64,000 bases of DNA from Natronospira sp. (GTDB taxonomy: Bacteria; Pseudomonadota; Gammaproteobacteria; Natronospirales; Natronospiraceae): assembly GCA_003558125.1 (NCBI GenBank), contig PWMQ01000072.1:62001-126000 (forward strand), read 5' to 3'. Under the pieces are notes generated by a model that worked only from the letters and a program-made list of their open reading frames with translations, searched no databases and was not told the DNA's origin. Of this stretch, positions 35,363 through 43,974 are shown in pieces. Every line of letters starts with the position of its first letter. The first letter of the stretch is position 1. Made by a program: the position numbers and the translations under genes.

Positions 35363-36763
35363 TCAGAGCACCTCGGAGGCGTAATCCGCCAGCCGTGAGC
35401 GTTCCCCGCGCATGAGGGTGACATGCCCGGAGTGGGCCCAGTTCTTGAACCGGTCCACCACGTAAGTCAGCCCCGAGGTGGTTTCGGTGAGATAGGGGGT
35501 ATCGATCTGGGCTACATTGCCCAGGCAGATGATCTTGCTGCCTGGCCCGGCCCGGGTGATCAAGGTCTTCATCTGCTTGGGCGTCAGGTTCTGGGCCTCG
35601 TCGAGGATGATGAAGCGGTTCAGAAAGGTACGCCCCCGCATGAAATTGAGCGAACGGATCTTGATCCGGCTCTGGAGCAGATCATTGGTTGCCGCCCGCC
35701 CCCAGTCCCCGCCTTCCTCGGAGCGGGTCAGCACTTCCAGATTGTCCATCAGTGCCCCCATCCAGGGCGTCATTTTCTCTTCCTCCGTGCCCGGCAGGAA
35801 GCCGATATCCTCGCCCAGGGGCACGGTGACCCGGGTCATGATGATTTCGTTGTAGATATTTTCTTCAAGGGTCTGGGTCAGGCCGGCGGCCAGTGTCAGC
35901 AGGGTCTTGCCGGTACCGGCGGCACCCAGCAGGGAAATGAAATCCACCTCCGGGTCCATCAGCAGATTGAGGGCAAAATTCTGCTCCGTGTTGCGGGCGG
36001 TAATGCCCCAGACCGCGTTGCGGGGACTGCGGAAGTCCCGGCTCATCTCCAGAGTCGCAGAGTCGCCGTCCACGGTGCGGACAATGGCCTCGAAATCATC
36101 CCCGCCGGTCACGAACTGGTTGGGTTGCCAATCGGCAACCCGGGGGCCACTGAGGCGGTAATAATTGCGCCCGTTCTCGGTCCAGGAATCCATGGCTTCG
36201 CCGTGGGTCTCCCAGAAATCCTCGGGCAGTTCGTCCACCCCGGAAAATAGCAGGTCCACATCTTCCAGGACCTTATCGTTGTAGTAGTCCTCCGCCTTGA
36301 CTCCAACCACCGTGGCCTTGATCCGCAGATTGATGTCTTTGGTCACCAGGATCACCTGGGTGTCCGCACGCTTCCGCTGCAGACCGAGGGTGGTCGCCAG
36401 GATGGTGTTGTCCGGTTTATTCCCGGGCAGGGAGTCCGGCAATTTGGCAGGCAAGGGCTCGGTCTGAAAAAACAGGCGGCCTGAGGGCCGGCAATCGGCA
36501 CCGGCGGATCGGCCAGCCTCCGGCAAGGGCAGGCCGTCAGCCACCTGTTCGCCCTTGGCGCCATGCATGAGCTCATCCAGGAATCGACTGATCTGGCGCA
36601 CATTTCGCGCTGATTCCGACATCCCCTTCTTGTGGGCGTCCAGCTCCTCAAGTACCACCATGGGGAGGAAGATATCGTGTTCCTCAAAGCGAAAGATGGC
36701 GGTGGGGTCGTGCATCAGGACATTGGTGTCGAGCACGAACAGCTTCTTGTCGGAATGGCTCAT
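35363..36763 (-). CDS. PIN-PhoH fusion protein (PhoH family ATPase/RNA-handling)
   Basis: A 466-residue protein with an N-terminal PIN nuclease domain (KLFVLDTNVLMHDPTAIF, then ELDAHKKGMSESARNVRQ and NTILATTLGLQ) and a C-terminal PhoH ATPase with Walker A GAAGTGKT (about 286-293), Walker B FIILDEAQNLTP and the tail CLGNVAQIDTPYL. PIN-PhoH proteins act on RNA (RNase/helicase activity reported for the PhoH2 group). A gagg site precedes the ATG. It lies 44 bases after bcp on the same strand. Confidence 0.92.
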   Translation of the reverse strand: MSHSDKKLFVLDTNVLMHDPTAIFRFEEHDIFLPMVVLEELDAHKKGMSESARNVRQISRFLDELMHGAKGEQVADGLPLPEAGRSAGADCRPSGRLFFQTEPLPAKLPDSLPGNKPDNTILATTLGLQRKRADTQVILVTKDINLRIKATVVGVKAEDYYNDKVLEDVDLLFSGVDELPEDFWETHGEAMDSWTENGRNYYRLSGPRVADWQPNQFVTGGDDFEAIVRTVDGDSATLEMSRDFRSPRNAVWGITARNTEQNFALNLLMDPEVDFISLLGAAGTGKTLLTLAAGLTQTLEENIYNEIIMTRVTVPLGEDIGFLPGTEEEKMTPWMGALMDNLEVLTRSEEGGDWGRAATNDLLQSRIKIRSLNFMRGRTFLNRFIILDEAQNLTPKQMKTLITRAGPGSKIICLGNVAQIDTPYLTETTSGLTYVVDRFKNWAHSGHVTLMRGERSRLADYASEVL

Positions 36764-36807
36764 TTTTACCTCGGGTTGTGGCAGCAGGGATGGCAGTCAG
36801 TACTGGT

Positions 36808-37275
36808 TCAAAGGGCCTTGGCCGCCTCCAGCACTTCCTCTGCATGGCCCTTGACCTTGACCTTCCGCCATTCCTGGCGGAGTACGCCCTCGTCATCGAT
36901 CAGGAAAGTGCTTCGTTCGATCCCCATGCTCTTCTTGCCGAACATGGTTTTTTCCTTGATGACATCGAACATTCGACACAGCTCTTCATCCTTGTCTGAA
37001 AGCAGATGGAAGGGGAAACCCTGTTTGCTTCGGAAATTCTCATGGGCCTTCAGCCCGTCCCGGGAAACCCCCAGAATATCGGTATTGACGGCCTGAAATT
37101 CCTGGTGGAGGGCGCTGAAGTCCCGGCCTTCCGTGGTGCAGCCCGGGGTACTGTCCTTGGGGTAGAAGTAAAGCACCAGTTTTCGGCCGCGGAAATCCGA
37201 GAGGCCCAGGTCCTGGTCTCCGGTGGCGGGCAGGCTGAAATCGGGGACCTTCTTGCCAATACTGACGGTAGTCAT
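36808..37275 (-). CDS. bcp: Thioredoxin-dependent peroxiredoxin Bcp
   Basis: A 155-residue PrxQ/BCP peroxiredoxin reducing peroxides. The peroxidatic Cys46 sits in DSTPGCTTEG. The usual resolving Cys four residues on (position 50) is Gly here; the only other Cys is at 100 (EELCRMFD), so the enzyme may use that residue or act as a one-Cys type. Aaggagc precedes the ATG. It follows gcvR on the same strand after a 33-base gap, and the pair diverges from dapA, a conserved order. Confidence 0.93.
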   Translation of the reverse strand: MTTVSIGKKVPDFSLPATGDQDLGLSDFRGRKLVLYFYPKDSTPGCTTEGRDFSALHQEFQAVNTDILGVSRDGLKAHENFRSKQGFPFHLLSDKDEELCRMFDVIKEKTMFGKKSMGIERSTFLIDDEGVLRQEWRKVKVKGHAEEVLEAAKAL

Positions 37276-37308
37276 TATTGCTCCTTGTTCATTTACTGAT
37301 ATCGGGAT

Positions 37309-37839
37309 TCAATGCTTTATGGGCTCCATCAGCCCATCCAGATTCAGGCGGTCGCAGAGCTCCATGAAATGATCCCTGACCAGGGTCAGGGGCTGAGCGT
37401 CCGGGATGTGGACAGTCATCTGAATGGTCGCCATTGGGGTGTCGGTGTGGTCGGAGACATAACTCTGGGTGACCACCTCCGCCACCTCTACCTCATATTC
37501 GCTGAAAAAGCTCAACAGCTCAGTCAGGGTGCCGGTACGATCCCGCGCCACGATATCCACGGTGTAGGGCAGGCGATGGCTCCTCTCCGGACGCGATTCG
37601 ATGCGTCGCAACTGCAGGTCCAGATCCAGCTCCCGACGCAGGCGCTCCGCTGATGCCTCGAGCCGGGCCAGGGTGTCCCAGCTGCCTGTCAGCCTGGCCA
37701 CGAAGAGCACATGACCGTCGATCAGGGAGCAGCGGCTGTGGCTGACATTGCAGCCGCTCTGGCTGATATGGCGGGTCAGCCCCTCAAGCAGGCCGGGCCG
37801 ATTGCTGCCCAGGGCAGAGATAATCAGTGACTGATTCAT
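37309..37839 (-). CDS. gcvR: Glycine cleavage system transcriptional repressor GcvR-type ACT protein
   Basis: A 176-residue protein with two ACT domains: SLIISALGSNRPGLLEGLTR at the N-terminus and YTVDIVARDRTGTLTELLSF in the second half. GcvR proteins regulate the glycine cleavage operon by binding GcvA in enterics; the family may have other partners in organisms without GcvA. It lies between bcp and the divergent dapA, as in many gammaproteobacteria. Confidence is high for the family, moderate for the exact role. Confidence 0.9.
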   Translation of the reverse strand: MNQSLIISALGSNRPGLLEGLTRHISQSGCNVSHSRCSLIDGHVLFVARLTGSWDTLARLEASAERLRRELDLDLQLRRIESRPERSHRLPYTVDIVARDRTGTLTELLSFFSEYEVEVAEVVTQSYVSDHTDTPMATIQMTVHIPDAQPLTLVRDHFMELCDRLNLDGLMEPIKH

Positions 37840-38178
37840 TGTCCCGTTCTTTCCGATGTGGTTGAGCCGGGGGGCAGTAATGCCGCCGGTCTGCGTTTCA
37901 GTCTAACCCGAGCCCGAGGGGCTGAAAACTGCCCAATTGGCCCCGCCGAACAGGATTGGATCAGCTTTGGCTTTTCAGCAGGCCGGACAGTGGGTAAACT
38001 GGCGCTTTTTGTGCCGGTAGCAGCGACGGGTTCCGTCCCGGCGGGCCTGCCGGCCCCGTCAGGCGCCTTTCGGCGTCTGCTCTCACAGCTACCGGTTGTC
38101 CGGGGCAGGGTCGTGGCCGCGGGAACCGGTTCGTCCGGCAGTTGTCCTGTCCTTTCGGGAATACGCAGGAGTGCAGTG
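37840..38178. other. 339-base gap between gcvR and dapA
   Basis: No gene is supported here. Open frames extend dapA upstream, but without homology or a ribosome site. The sequence is GC-rich with several imperfect repeats of CCGG-type words. The only regulatory candidate I see is the promoter at 37972-38000; no riboswitch-like (for example lysine box) structure could be recognised. Confidence 0.6.
37972..38000 (+). promoter_or_regulatory. Possible sigma-70 promoter for dapA
   Basis: TTTTCA (37972) and TAAACT (37995) are separated by 17 bases; each agrees with four of six consensus positions. It would start transcription near 38007, about 170 bases ahead of dapA. Weak by sequence alone, supported only by position. 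Confidence 0.35.
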
Positions 38179-39057
38179 ATGTTCGGCGGAAGCATGGTGG
38201 CTCTGGTCACTCCGATGAAGTCGGATGGTGCCCTGGATTTCGAGGCCCTTGAGCGCCTGATCGAATTCCACGTCGATGCCGGCACCCGGGCCTTGGTGGT
38301 GGCCGGGACCACAGGCGAATCCCCGACGCTGGAAACCGACGAGCACGCCGATCTGATTGGAGAAGCTGTCCGTCTGTCGGCGGGGCGGGTGCCGGTTATC
38401 GCAGGCACCGGGTCCAATTCCACCGCCCAGACACTTCACCTGACCCGCAAGGTGGAAGCAATGGGCGTTGATGGGTTCCTGCTGGTGGTGCCGTATTACA
38501 ACAAGCCCAGCCAGGAGGGGCTCTATCGGCATTTCAGCACGGTGGCGCGGGCAGTGGAAAAGCCGGTGGTGCTCTACAACGTCCCGGGACGAACCAGCTG
38601 TGATCTGCTGCCGGAAACGGTGGCCCGACTCGCGGAACTGGATACGGTCGTGGGTCTGAAGGAAGCCACCGGCGACATGCAGCGCCTTCAGGCGCTCCGT
38701 GAGCTCTGTGGCGATGAAATCGAGCTCTACAGTGGCGATGATGCCACGGCAATGGATTTCATCCTTGGGGGTGGAATTGGTGATGTATCGGTCACCGCCA
38801 ATGTAGCACCTGAGCAGATGCAGGCCCTGTGTGATGCCGCCCGCAGTGGCGACCGGGAAAAGGCGGCGGAAATCAATAACCGCCTGATGCCGCTGCATCG
38901 GGAGCTCTTTGTGGAATGCAACCCGGTGCCGGTCAAGTGGGCGCTGGCGGAGATGGGCCTGATTCAGCCCGGTATCCGCTTGCCGCTGGTTCCGCTGGCC
39001 GAGGAACACCACGAACGTGTGCGGGCGGCCCTCAGGCACGCCGGCATTCTCGACTGA
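38179..39057 (+). CDS. dapA: 4-Hydroxy-tetrahydrodipicolinate synthase DapA
   Basis: DapA condenses pyruvate with aspartate semialdehyde in lysine and diaminopimelate synthesis. The 292-residue protein matches the family throughout: T44/T45 (GTTGESPTL), Y107 (VPYYNKPSQEGLY), Y133 and R138 (LYNVPGRTS) and Schiff-base Lys161 (VGLKEATGD). A weak aggag lies ten bases ahead of ATG 38179. It diverges from gcvR-bcp and is followed after 30 bases by the porin-like lipoprotein gene where many relatives carry bamC. Confidence 0.96.
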   Translation: MFGGSMVALVTPMKSDGALDFEALERLIEFHVDAGTRALVVAGTTGESPTLETDEHADLIGEAVRLSAGRVPVIAGTGSNSTAQTLHLTRKVEAMGVDGFLLVVPYYNKPSQEGLYRHFSTVARAVEKPVVLYNVPGRTSCDLLPETVARLAELDTVVGLKEATGDMQRLQALRELCGDEIELYSGDDATAMDFILGGGIGDVSVTANVAPEQMQALCDAARSGDREKAAEINNRLMPLHRELFVECNPVPVKWALAEMGLIQPGIRLPLVPLAEEHHERVRAALRHAGILD

Positions 39058-39087
39058 ATACCCTATAGATCAGGAATACGCTGCTTC

Positions 39088-40536
39088 ATGTCAACGCTAT
39101 CTCCGCTTTACCCATCCAGCCTGTCCTACCGGCAGCTTCGGCTGCTGATCATCCTGCTGACCCCCGTGGTCGTGGCCGCCTGTGCTACCCCCATGCACTG
39201 TGATGAGCAGGCTGGCGAAGCCTATATGGACCCGCGCATTGGCGAGCCCTTGCTCGACGAAGACGGTGAACCCATTCCGGGCAGTGAACGCTTCCGGGTT
39301 CCGGGGGAGGAAACCGCCCGAAGCGGTCATGCCAATCCCTGTCTGGCCATGGCCCCGCGCCTGGTGGAACCGCCCGTGCCGCCGGCCCGTGAAGTCGAGG
39401 AAGGGGCATCCTTTGCCGATGTGCGCTATCGCCTCGAAGTGGTCGATGAGGATGGTTTCTCCGACAACGCCGAAGCGTCCACCTTCCGGCTCCGTGTGCG
39501 CGGCACCACGCCGCGGGTGGGGGGCTTCGATGCCGGCCTGGCCTTCCAGACCTTGCAGATTGTTGGCGAGCCCCGTTTTGAAGACACCACGGATCGGCCG
39601 GGTAACTTCCCCACTGTGCGCGACCCGAAGGATACGGCCGTGTCCGAGGGCTGGGGTCGTTTCGTCAGTCGTGAAGACACCTTCGAGGTCAAGTTGGGCC
39701 GCCAGGCCATCCGGCATGACAATGAACGTTTCATTGGCAGCGATTCATTCCGGCAGTTGGAGCAGACATTCAATGCCTTTGGGCTGCGGATCGGTACCGG
39801 TGAGCGGGCGCGCTTCCTGGGTCAGTACATTGACCGAATCAATACCGTGCTCGGCCCCAATCATCCCGACGGCCTGGGCCGGATTGACAGCCGCGCGGCG
39901 GTTCTGGACCTGGATACCCGAATCGGCGACAACCGGATGGGCATCTACTTCCACAACCTGCGTTTTGACGAAGACGAATGGGAGTCACATCGAAATTATG
40001 GCCTGCGTCTGACCGGCCCGGTGCCGTGGACGGAAACCTTCAGCTATCGCCTGGAAGCTGCCGTGCAGCAAGGCGTGCGGGGTGAAGGCCCGGATGATGA
40101 TCTCGGCTACCAGCACGTCAAGCTGAAACAGGAACTGGATGACTGGAGCTGGTATGTGGGCCGTGAGCGCCTGGGTGGTGATCGGGAATGGGCCTTCCAG
40201 ACCCCCCTGGCAAGCCTGCATGAGTTCAACGGCAAGGCTGACCGCTTCCTGGTCACGCCCGAGTTCGGTCTCATTGACGTCTACGCCGGCGTTGGATTCC
40301 AGCGCTGGGGTTGGGATTTTGATTCCCGCTTCCACCAGTTCCAGGTCGATCAGGGCAGTGGCCGCTACGGCGAGGAGCTGAGCCTGGGCGCCGGACGCGA
40401 GCTCTGGGGCCCCCTGCGACTGAATCTGGGCCTGAGTCACTACATGGGCGAGGATCCGGACTTTTACCCGGGTGACGAGTACGCCGCAGACCGTACCCGC
40501 GCCTGGTTCAGTGTCTCTGCCCGTTTCGAGCCCTGA
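39088..40536 (+). CDS. Lipobox-bearing alginate-export-like porin, function unknown
   Basis: A 482-residue protein. The N-terminus has a hydrophobic segment ending in lipobox VAAC (Cys32), then about 75 Pro/Glu-rich residues, then a beta-barrel-like domain (110-482) with YRLEVVDEDGFSDNAEAST and KLGRQAIRHDNERFIGSDSF, which resemble the alginate-export porin family (AlgE-like and related outer-membrane channels). A porin carrying a lipid anchor signal is odd, and the last residue is Pro after FEP rather than Phe. It lies 30 bases after dapA, where bamC is found in enterics, and is probably co-transcribed. Substrate unknown. Confidence 0.65.
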   Translation: MSTLSPLYPSSLSYRQLRLLIILLTPVVVAACATPMHCDEQAGEAYMDPRIGEPLLDEDGEPIPGSERFRVPGEETARSGHANPCLAMAPRLVEPPVPPAREVEEGASFADVRYRLEVVDEDGFSDNAEASTFRLRVRGTTPRVGGFDAGLAFQTLQIVGEPRFEDTTDRPGNFPTVRDPKDTAVSEGWGRFVSREDTFEVKLGRQAIRHDNERFIGSDSFRQLEQTFNAFGLRIGTGERARFLGQYIDRINTVLGPNHPDGLGRIDSRAAVLDLDTRIGDNRMGIYFHNLRFDEDEWESHRNYGLRLTGPVPWTETFSYRLEAAVQQGVRGEGPDDDLGYQHVKLKQELDDWSWYVGRERLGGDREWAFQTPLASLHEFNGKADRFLVTPEFGLIDVYAGVGFQRWGWDFDSRFHQFQVDQGSGRYGEELSLGAGRELWGPLRLNLGLSHYMGEDPDFYPGDEYAADRTRAWFSVSARFEP

Positions 40537-40631
40537 CTAGACGGGGCCGCCTGGCGGCGGCCCCTCCCTTGAGCAGGAAGGGATGAATCGGTTATGATGG
40601 CGCGCTTCCGCGGCGCGGAATAGCAAGTCCC

Positions 40632-40741
<110 letters not shown>

Positions 40742-40777
40742 TTGAGCGGTGGCTGTCTTGGCGGATCGAAGCCCTGA

Positions 40778-40845
40778 TTCGAACCCGATAGAGGGTTCGA
40801 CAAATGCGTAAGGAACGTATTTGAGCATTCGCCTTGGGCGAATGC
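40778..40845. repeat. Two inverted repeats between the tRNA-end copies
   Basis: TCGAACCC/GGGTTCGA (40779-40800) resembles a tRNA T-arm core, and GCATTCGCC/GGCGAATGC (40825-40845) forms a near-perfect hairpin with a three-base loop. No gene of believable character is present in the interval 40742-40888. Confidence 0.7.
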
Positions 40846-40888
40846 CCCGGAGCGAAGCGGAGGGCGGAGCGCAGGGATGCGCGGAGTC

Positions 40889-40925
40889 ATCCCTCCCTCT
40901 CCGCCATTTTTTGATGGGCCACCGA
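40889..40925 (+). repeat. 37-bp direct repeat, copy 2
   Basis: Identical to 40705-40741, including the tRNA acceptor 3' strand and CCA, and likewise followed by a GCCACCGA/TCGGTGGC hairpin, here with a more T-rich trail that looks a better terminator than that of copy 1. Confidence 0.85.
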
Positions 40926-40976
40926 GTCATCGGTGGCTCTTCTGTTTTCGGGCGGCAGCGCCCTTGCCATGTCAAT

Positions 40977-41092
40977 GGTGGTCCGTGCCGGCTCTCCCGC
41001 GACGGCCAGCCGCAAACCCCGTCAGGCCCGGAAGGGAGCAGCGGTAGCGGTGACGCCGGGTGCCGGGAATCTGCCGGTGCGGGCCGCCACCC
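40977..41092 (+). ncRNA. ffs: 4.5S signal recognition particle RNA
   Basis: Contains the invariant SRP core GTCAGGCCCGGAAGGGAGCA and the matching strand GCGGTGACGCCGGGTGCCGG, with an outer helix between GGTGGTCCGTGCCGG (40977-40991) and CCGGTGCGGGCCGCC (41074-41088) that pairs over 15 bases with G-U pairs. A short T run follows (41093-41096). It binds Ffh for co-translational protein targeting. The ends are estimated from the helix. Position before dnaX is common in bacteria. Confidence 0.93.
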
Positions 41093-41182
41093 TTTTCGCT
41101 CTTTCCCTCACTCACACGCTCCAGTGCCGGGGCCTGCCTGTGATAGAGTAATCGGCCTCATTTCCGCTGGAATCCGTACGCC

Positions 41183-42922
41183 ATGAGCTATCAGGTCCTG
41201 GCCCGAAAGTATCGTCCCGCCAGTTTTGCCGAGTTGTCCGGTCAGGAGCATGTACTGCGTGCCCTGGTGAACGCTCTGGACAATGACCGCCTTCACCATG
41301 CCTTCCTGTTCACCGGGACCCGCGGCGTGGGCAAGACCACCATTGCGCGGATTCTCGCCAAGTCACTGAACTGCGAGCAGGGCATCAGTTCCACCCCTTG
41401 TGGTGAATGCAGCGCCTGCACGGAGATTGCCGAAGGGCGTTTCGTGGATCTGATCGAGGTGGATGCGGCCTCCCGCACCCGGGTGGATGACACGCGCGAG
41501 TTGCTCGACAATGTCCAGTATGCTCCCACTCGCGGGCGCTACAAGGTCTATCTCATTGACGAAGTCCACATGCTCTCGGCCCACTCCTTCAACGCCCTGT
41601 TGAAGACCCTTGAAGAGCCGCCGCCCCATGTGAAGTTCCTGCTGGCAACCACCGATCCGCAGAAATTGCCGGTGACGGTTCTGTCCCGTTGCCTGCAATT
41701 CAATCTCAAGCGTCTGCCGGCGGCCGTCATTCGTGATCAACTGGAACGGATTCTCAAGTCCGAGTCTCTACAGGGCGAGGCGCCGGCCCTGGATTTGATC
41801 GCGCGCGCGGCCGATGGCTCCATGCGCGATGCCCTCAGTCTTCTTGATCAGGCCATCGCTTTCGGTGGGGGCCAATTGGGCGAGAGTGATGTTCGCGCCA
41901 TGCTGGGCACGGTGGAAAGGGATGATGTTCTTCGCATTCTGGAAGCCCTTGCCGAGCGGCGTGCAGAGGCATTGCTTGACGCGGTGGCCGAGCTGGACAC
42001 ACGGGCGCCAGACTATCTCAGTGTCCTGGATGAGCTGGCCACGGCTCTCCAGCGCATGGCGGTGCTGCAGATGGTGGCTGAGGCAGGTCAGGAATGGGAG
42101 GACCGTGAGCGCCTGCTGTCATTGTCTGAGAGACTCAGTCCGGAAGATGCTCAGCTTTATTATCAGATTGCCATTCATGGCCGACGGGACCTGCCGTTGG
42201 CGCCAGAGCCCCGGGCCGGTCTGGAGATGACCCTGCTCCGGATGCTGGCTTTCCGCCCCGATACTGCCGAAGAGGGCAGTGCCGGTTCACCCCCCGGGGG
42301 CCGGCGTAGCAGACCGGGGGGTGTGAGCTCAGGGGGACAGTTTGCCCCGAAGTCGCAAAATCCCGACCGTTCGCCCTCCAGGGCAGCGGAGTCAGCGTCG
42401 GCGCAAGATTCAGTCATGGAGGGGCCGGCGGCCGAGCGTGCTCAAGCGACGCCTTCCGAGCCCGCTGCCGTGGCGCCGGATACTGCCGGGCCCGCATCAA
42501 GTGGCGACAAGTCGCCGCCTGGCAATTGGTCGGCCCTGGTCGATGGCCTGGGTCTCAAGGGGCTGGCCCGCCAGTTGGCGGACAATTGCCAGCTGGAAGG
42601 CTGGGATGGCGACAATGCCCGCCTGCAGATTGATCCCGCCGGGGCACAGTTGCAGACCCCGGGGGCGGTGGGTCGCCTGGAAAAGGCGCTCGGCCGCTTT
42701 CTGGGTCGGCCGGTGAAGGTCCGTATTCGGGTGACCGAGGCGCTGGAAGACACGCCGGCACGTCAGCAGCAGGCCCGCCAGGAGGCCCGTGAGCAGGAGG
42801 CCCGTGAATCCATTGAGCGGGACCCCAATCTTCAGGCGCTGCGTGAGGAGTTCGGCGCAGAGCTGGAGCCACGTGCGGTCAGATTCCGTGCCCCCAAGGG
42901 GAATGATCAGGCGCCTTCCTGA
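41183..42922 (+). CDS. dnaX: DNA polymerase III subunits tau/gamma
   Basis: The clamp-loader ATPase of the replisome, 579 residues. N-terminal YQVLARKYRPASFAELSGQE, Walker A GTRGVGKTT (about 45-53), the zinc module CGECSAC (about 73-79), Walker B YLIDEVHMLS, and the SRC box (VLSRCLQF). After a Pro/Ser-rich linker (360-430) the C-terminal tau-type domain extends to the end. I saw no A-AAA-AAG slippery site, so a separate gamma form is not evident. It starts the dnaX-ybaB-recR group. Confidence 0.96.
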   Translation: MSYQVLARKYRPASFAELSGQEHVLRALVNALDNDRLHHAFLFTGTRGVGKTTIARILAKSLNCEQGISSTPCGECSACTEIAEGRFVDLIEVDAASRTRVDDTRELLDNVQYAPTRGRYKVYLIDEVHMLSAHSFNALLKTLEEPPPHVKFLLATTDPQKLPVTVLSRCLQFNLKRLPAAVIRDQLERILKSESLQGEAPALDLIARAADGSMRDALSLLDQAIAFGGGQLGESDVRAMLGTVERDDVLRILEALAERRAEALLDAVAELDTRAPDYLSVLDELATALQRMAVLQMVAEAGQEWEDRERLLSLSERLSPEDAQLYYQIAIHGRRDLPLAPEPRAGLEMTLLRMLAFRPDTAEEGSAGSPPGGRRSRPGGVSSGGQFAPKSQNPDRSPSRAAESASAQDSVMEGPAAERAQATPSEPAAVAPDTAGPASSGDKSPPGNWSALVDGLGLKGLARQLADNCQLEGWDGDNARLQIDPAGAQLQTPGAVGRLEKALGRFLGRPVKVRIRVTEALEDTPARQQQARQEAREQEARESIERDPNLQALREEFGAELEPRAVRFRAPKGNDQAPS

Positions 42923-42925
42923 CTC

Positions 42926-42949
42926 TAAGGAACCTCATGAGGTTCCTTA
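42926..42949. repeat. Perfect 24-bp palindrome after dnaX
   Basis: TAAGGAACCTCA and its exact complement abut with no spacer, beginning four bases after the dnaX stop. A smaller palindrome CTGATCAG follows at 42954. No T run follows, so it is not a classical terminator; it may be a protein-binding site or a cruciform in the dnaX-ybaB gap. Confidence 0.8.
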
Positions 42950-42998
42950 AGCACTGATCAGAGATTCTCGACACGACGCTAGCAGATTCATGATGATC

Positions 42999-43003
42999 GG
43001 AGG
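42999..43003 (+). promoter_or_regulatory. Ribosome binding site that fixes the ybaB start
   Basis: GGAGG sits four bases before the ATG at 43008. The frame is also open from 42990, but a start there would put this site inside the coding region and adds residues absent from the family. Confidence 0.7.
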
Positions 43004-43007
43004 TGAC

Positions 43008-43337
43008 ATGAAAGGTGGACTCGGCGGCCTGATGAAGCAGGCCCAGCAGATGCAGGAACAGATGAAGAAGGCCCAGGAAGAACTGGCCAATGTGGAAGTC
43101 ACCGGCAGCGCCGGCGGTGGCATGGTGGAAGTGGTGCTCAGTGGCCGCCATGAGGTGCGCCGGGTGAGCATTGATGATTCAGCCATGGAAGATGACCGGG
43201 AAATGCTGGAAGACCTGATTGCCGCGGCTTTCAATGACGCGGTGCGCAAGGTTGAAGAGACGACCCAGGAGAAGTTTGCCGGAATGAGCAGTGGCCTGGG
43301 CGGCATGATGCCGCCGGGCATGAAATTGCCGTTCTGA
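43008..43337 (+). CDS. ybaB: YbaB/EbfC family nucleoid-associated protein
   Basis: A 109-residue DNA-binding protein of the YbaB/EbfC family, dimers of which coat DNA. The sequence begins [20 protein letters not shown] and shows the conserved [20 protein letters not shown] strand pair, with a Gly/Met/Pro-rich tail. It lies between dnaX and recR, the conserved order. The role in recombination is suggested by context but unproven. Confidence 0.94.
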   Translation: MKGGLGGLMKQAQQMQEQMKKAQEELANVEVTGSAGGGMVEVVLSGRHEVRRVSIDDSAMEDDREMLEDLIAAAFNDAVRKVEETTQEKFAGMSSGLGGMMPPGMKLPF

Positions 43338-43344
43338 ACCCGGG

Positions 43345-43944
43345 ATGATCTTTTCTCGCCACCTGCAATCCCTGATCGATGCCCTGCGGGCCCTGCCCGG
43401 GGTCGGGCCCCGCTCGGCTCAGCGCATGGCTTTCCACATTCTGGAGCGGGACAGGGAAGGGGGCCAGGACCTGGTTCGGGCTCTGACGGCGGCCCTGGAC
43501 AACGTCAGCCAGTGCGGCCAATGTCGGATGCTGAGCGACGAACCCCTTTGTGGCGTCTGTCGCAGTGACAGGCGGGATGCCGGTTTGATCTGTGTGGTGG
43601 AGAGCCCAGCCGATGTAATGGCGATTGAGCAGGCCACGGATTACAGTGGCCGTTATTTCGTGCTCATGGGCCACCTCTCGCCCCTGGACGGGATCGGACC
43701 CGAGGAGCTGGGCCTGGAATTGCTGGAACAGCGTCTGGCCTCTGGCGAGGTCAGGGAGCTGATTCTGGCCACCAATCCCACGGTGGAAGGTGAGGCCACG
43801 GCCAGTTATCTCATGGACCTGGCTCGCAGTTGCCAGGTGCGTGCCAGCCGGATCGCGCATGGTGTGCCCATTGGTGGTGAGCTGGAGTACGTGGATGGGG
43901 GCACCCTGTCCCATGCTTTCCAGGGGCGGCTGGAGATCAAGTAA
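43345..43944 (+). CDS. recR: Recombination mediator RecR
   Basis: RecR works with RecO/RecF to load RecA on gapped DNA. The 199-residue protein has a helix-hairpin-helix region ([19 protein letters not shown]), a zinc finger ([16 protein letters not shown]), and the TOPRIM domain with [14 protein letters not shown] and [18 protein letters not shown] 43345 follows ybaB by seven bases. The full-length match leaves no doubt. Confidence 0.96.
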   Translation: MIFSRHLQSLIDALRALPGVGPRSAQRMAFHILERDREGGQDLVRALTAALDNVSQCGQCRMLSDEPLCGVCRSDRRDAGLICVVESPADVMAIEQATDYSGRYFVLMGHLSPLDGIGPEELGLELLEQRLASGEVRELILATNPTVEGEATASYLMDLARSCQVRASRIAHGVPIGGELEYVDGGTLSHAFQGRLEIK

Positions 43945-43974
43945 TGGAATCCTGAGGGCAGATGGGAGCCAGCA

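Noticed and set aside
37858-38178. N-terminal extension of dapA
   Set aside because: The frame is open but adds 107 residues unlike any DapA, and the conserved start is ATG 38179.
42200-42560. Programmed frameshift site in dnaX for a gamma subunit
   Set aside because: No A-AAA-AAG or similar slippery heptamer is seen in the linker region.
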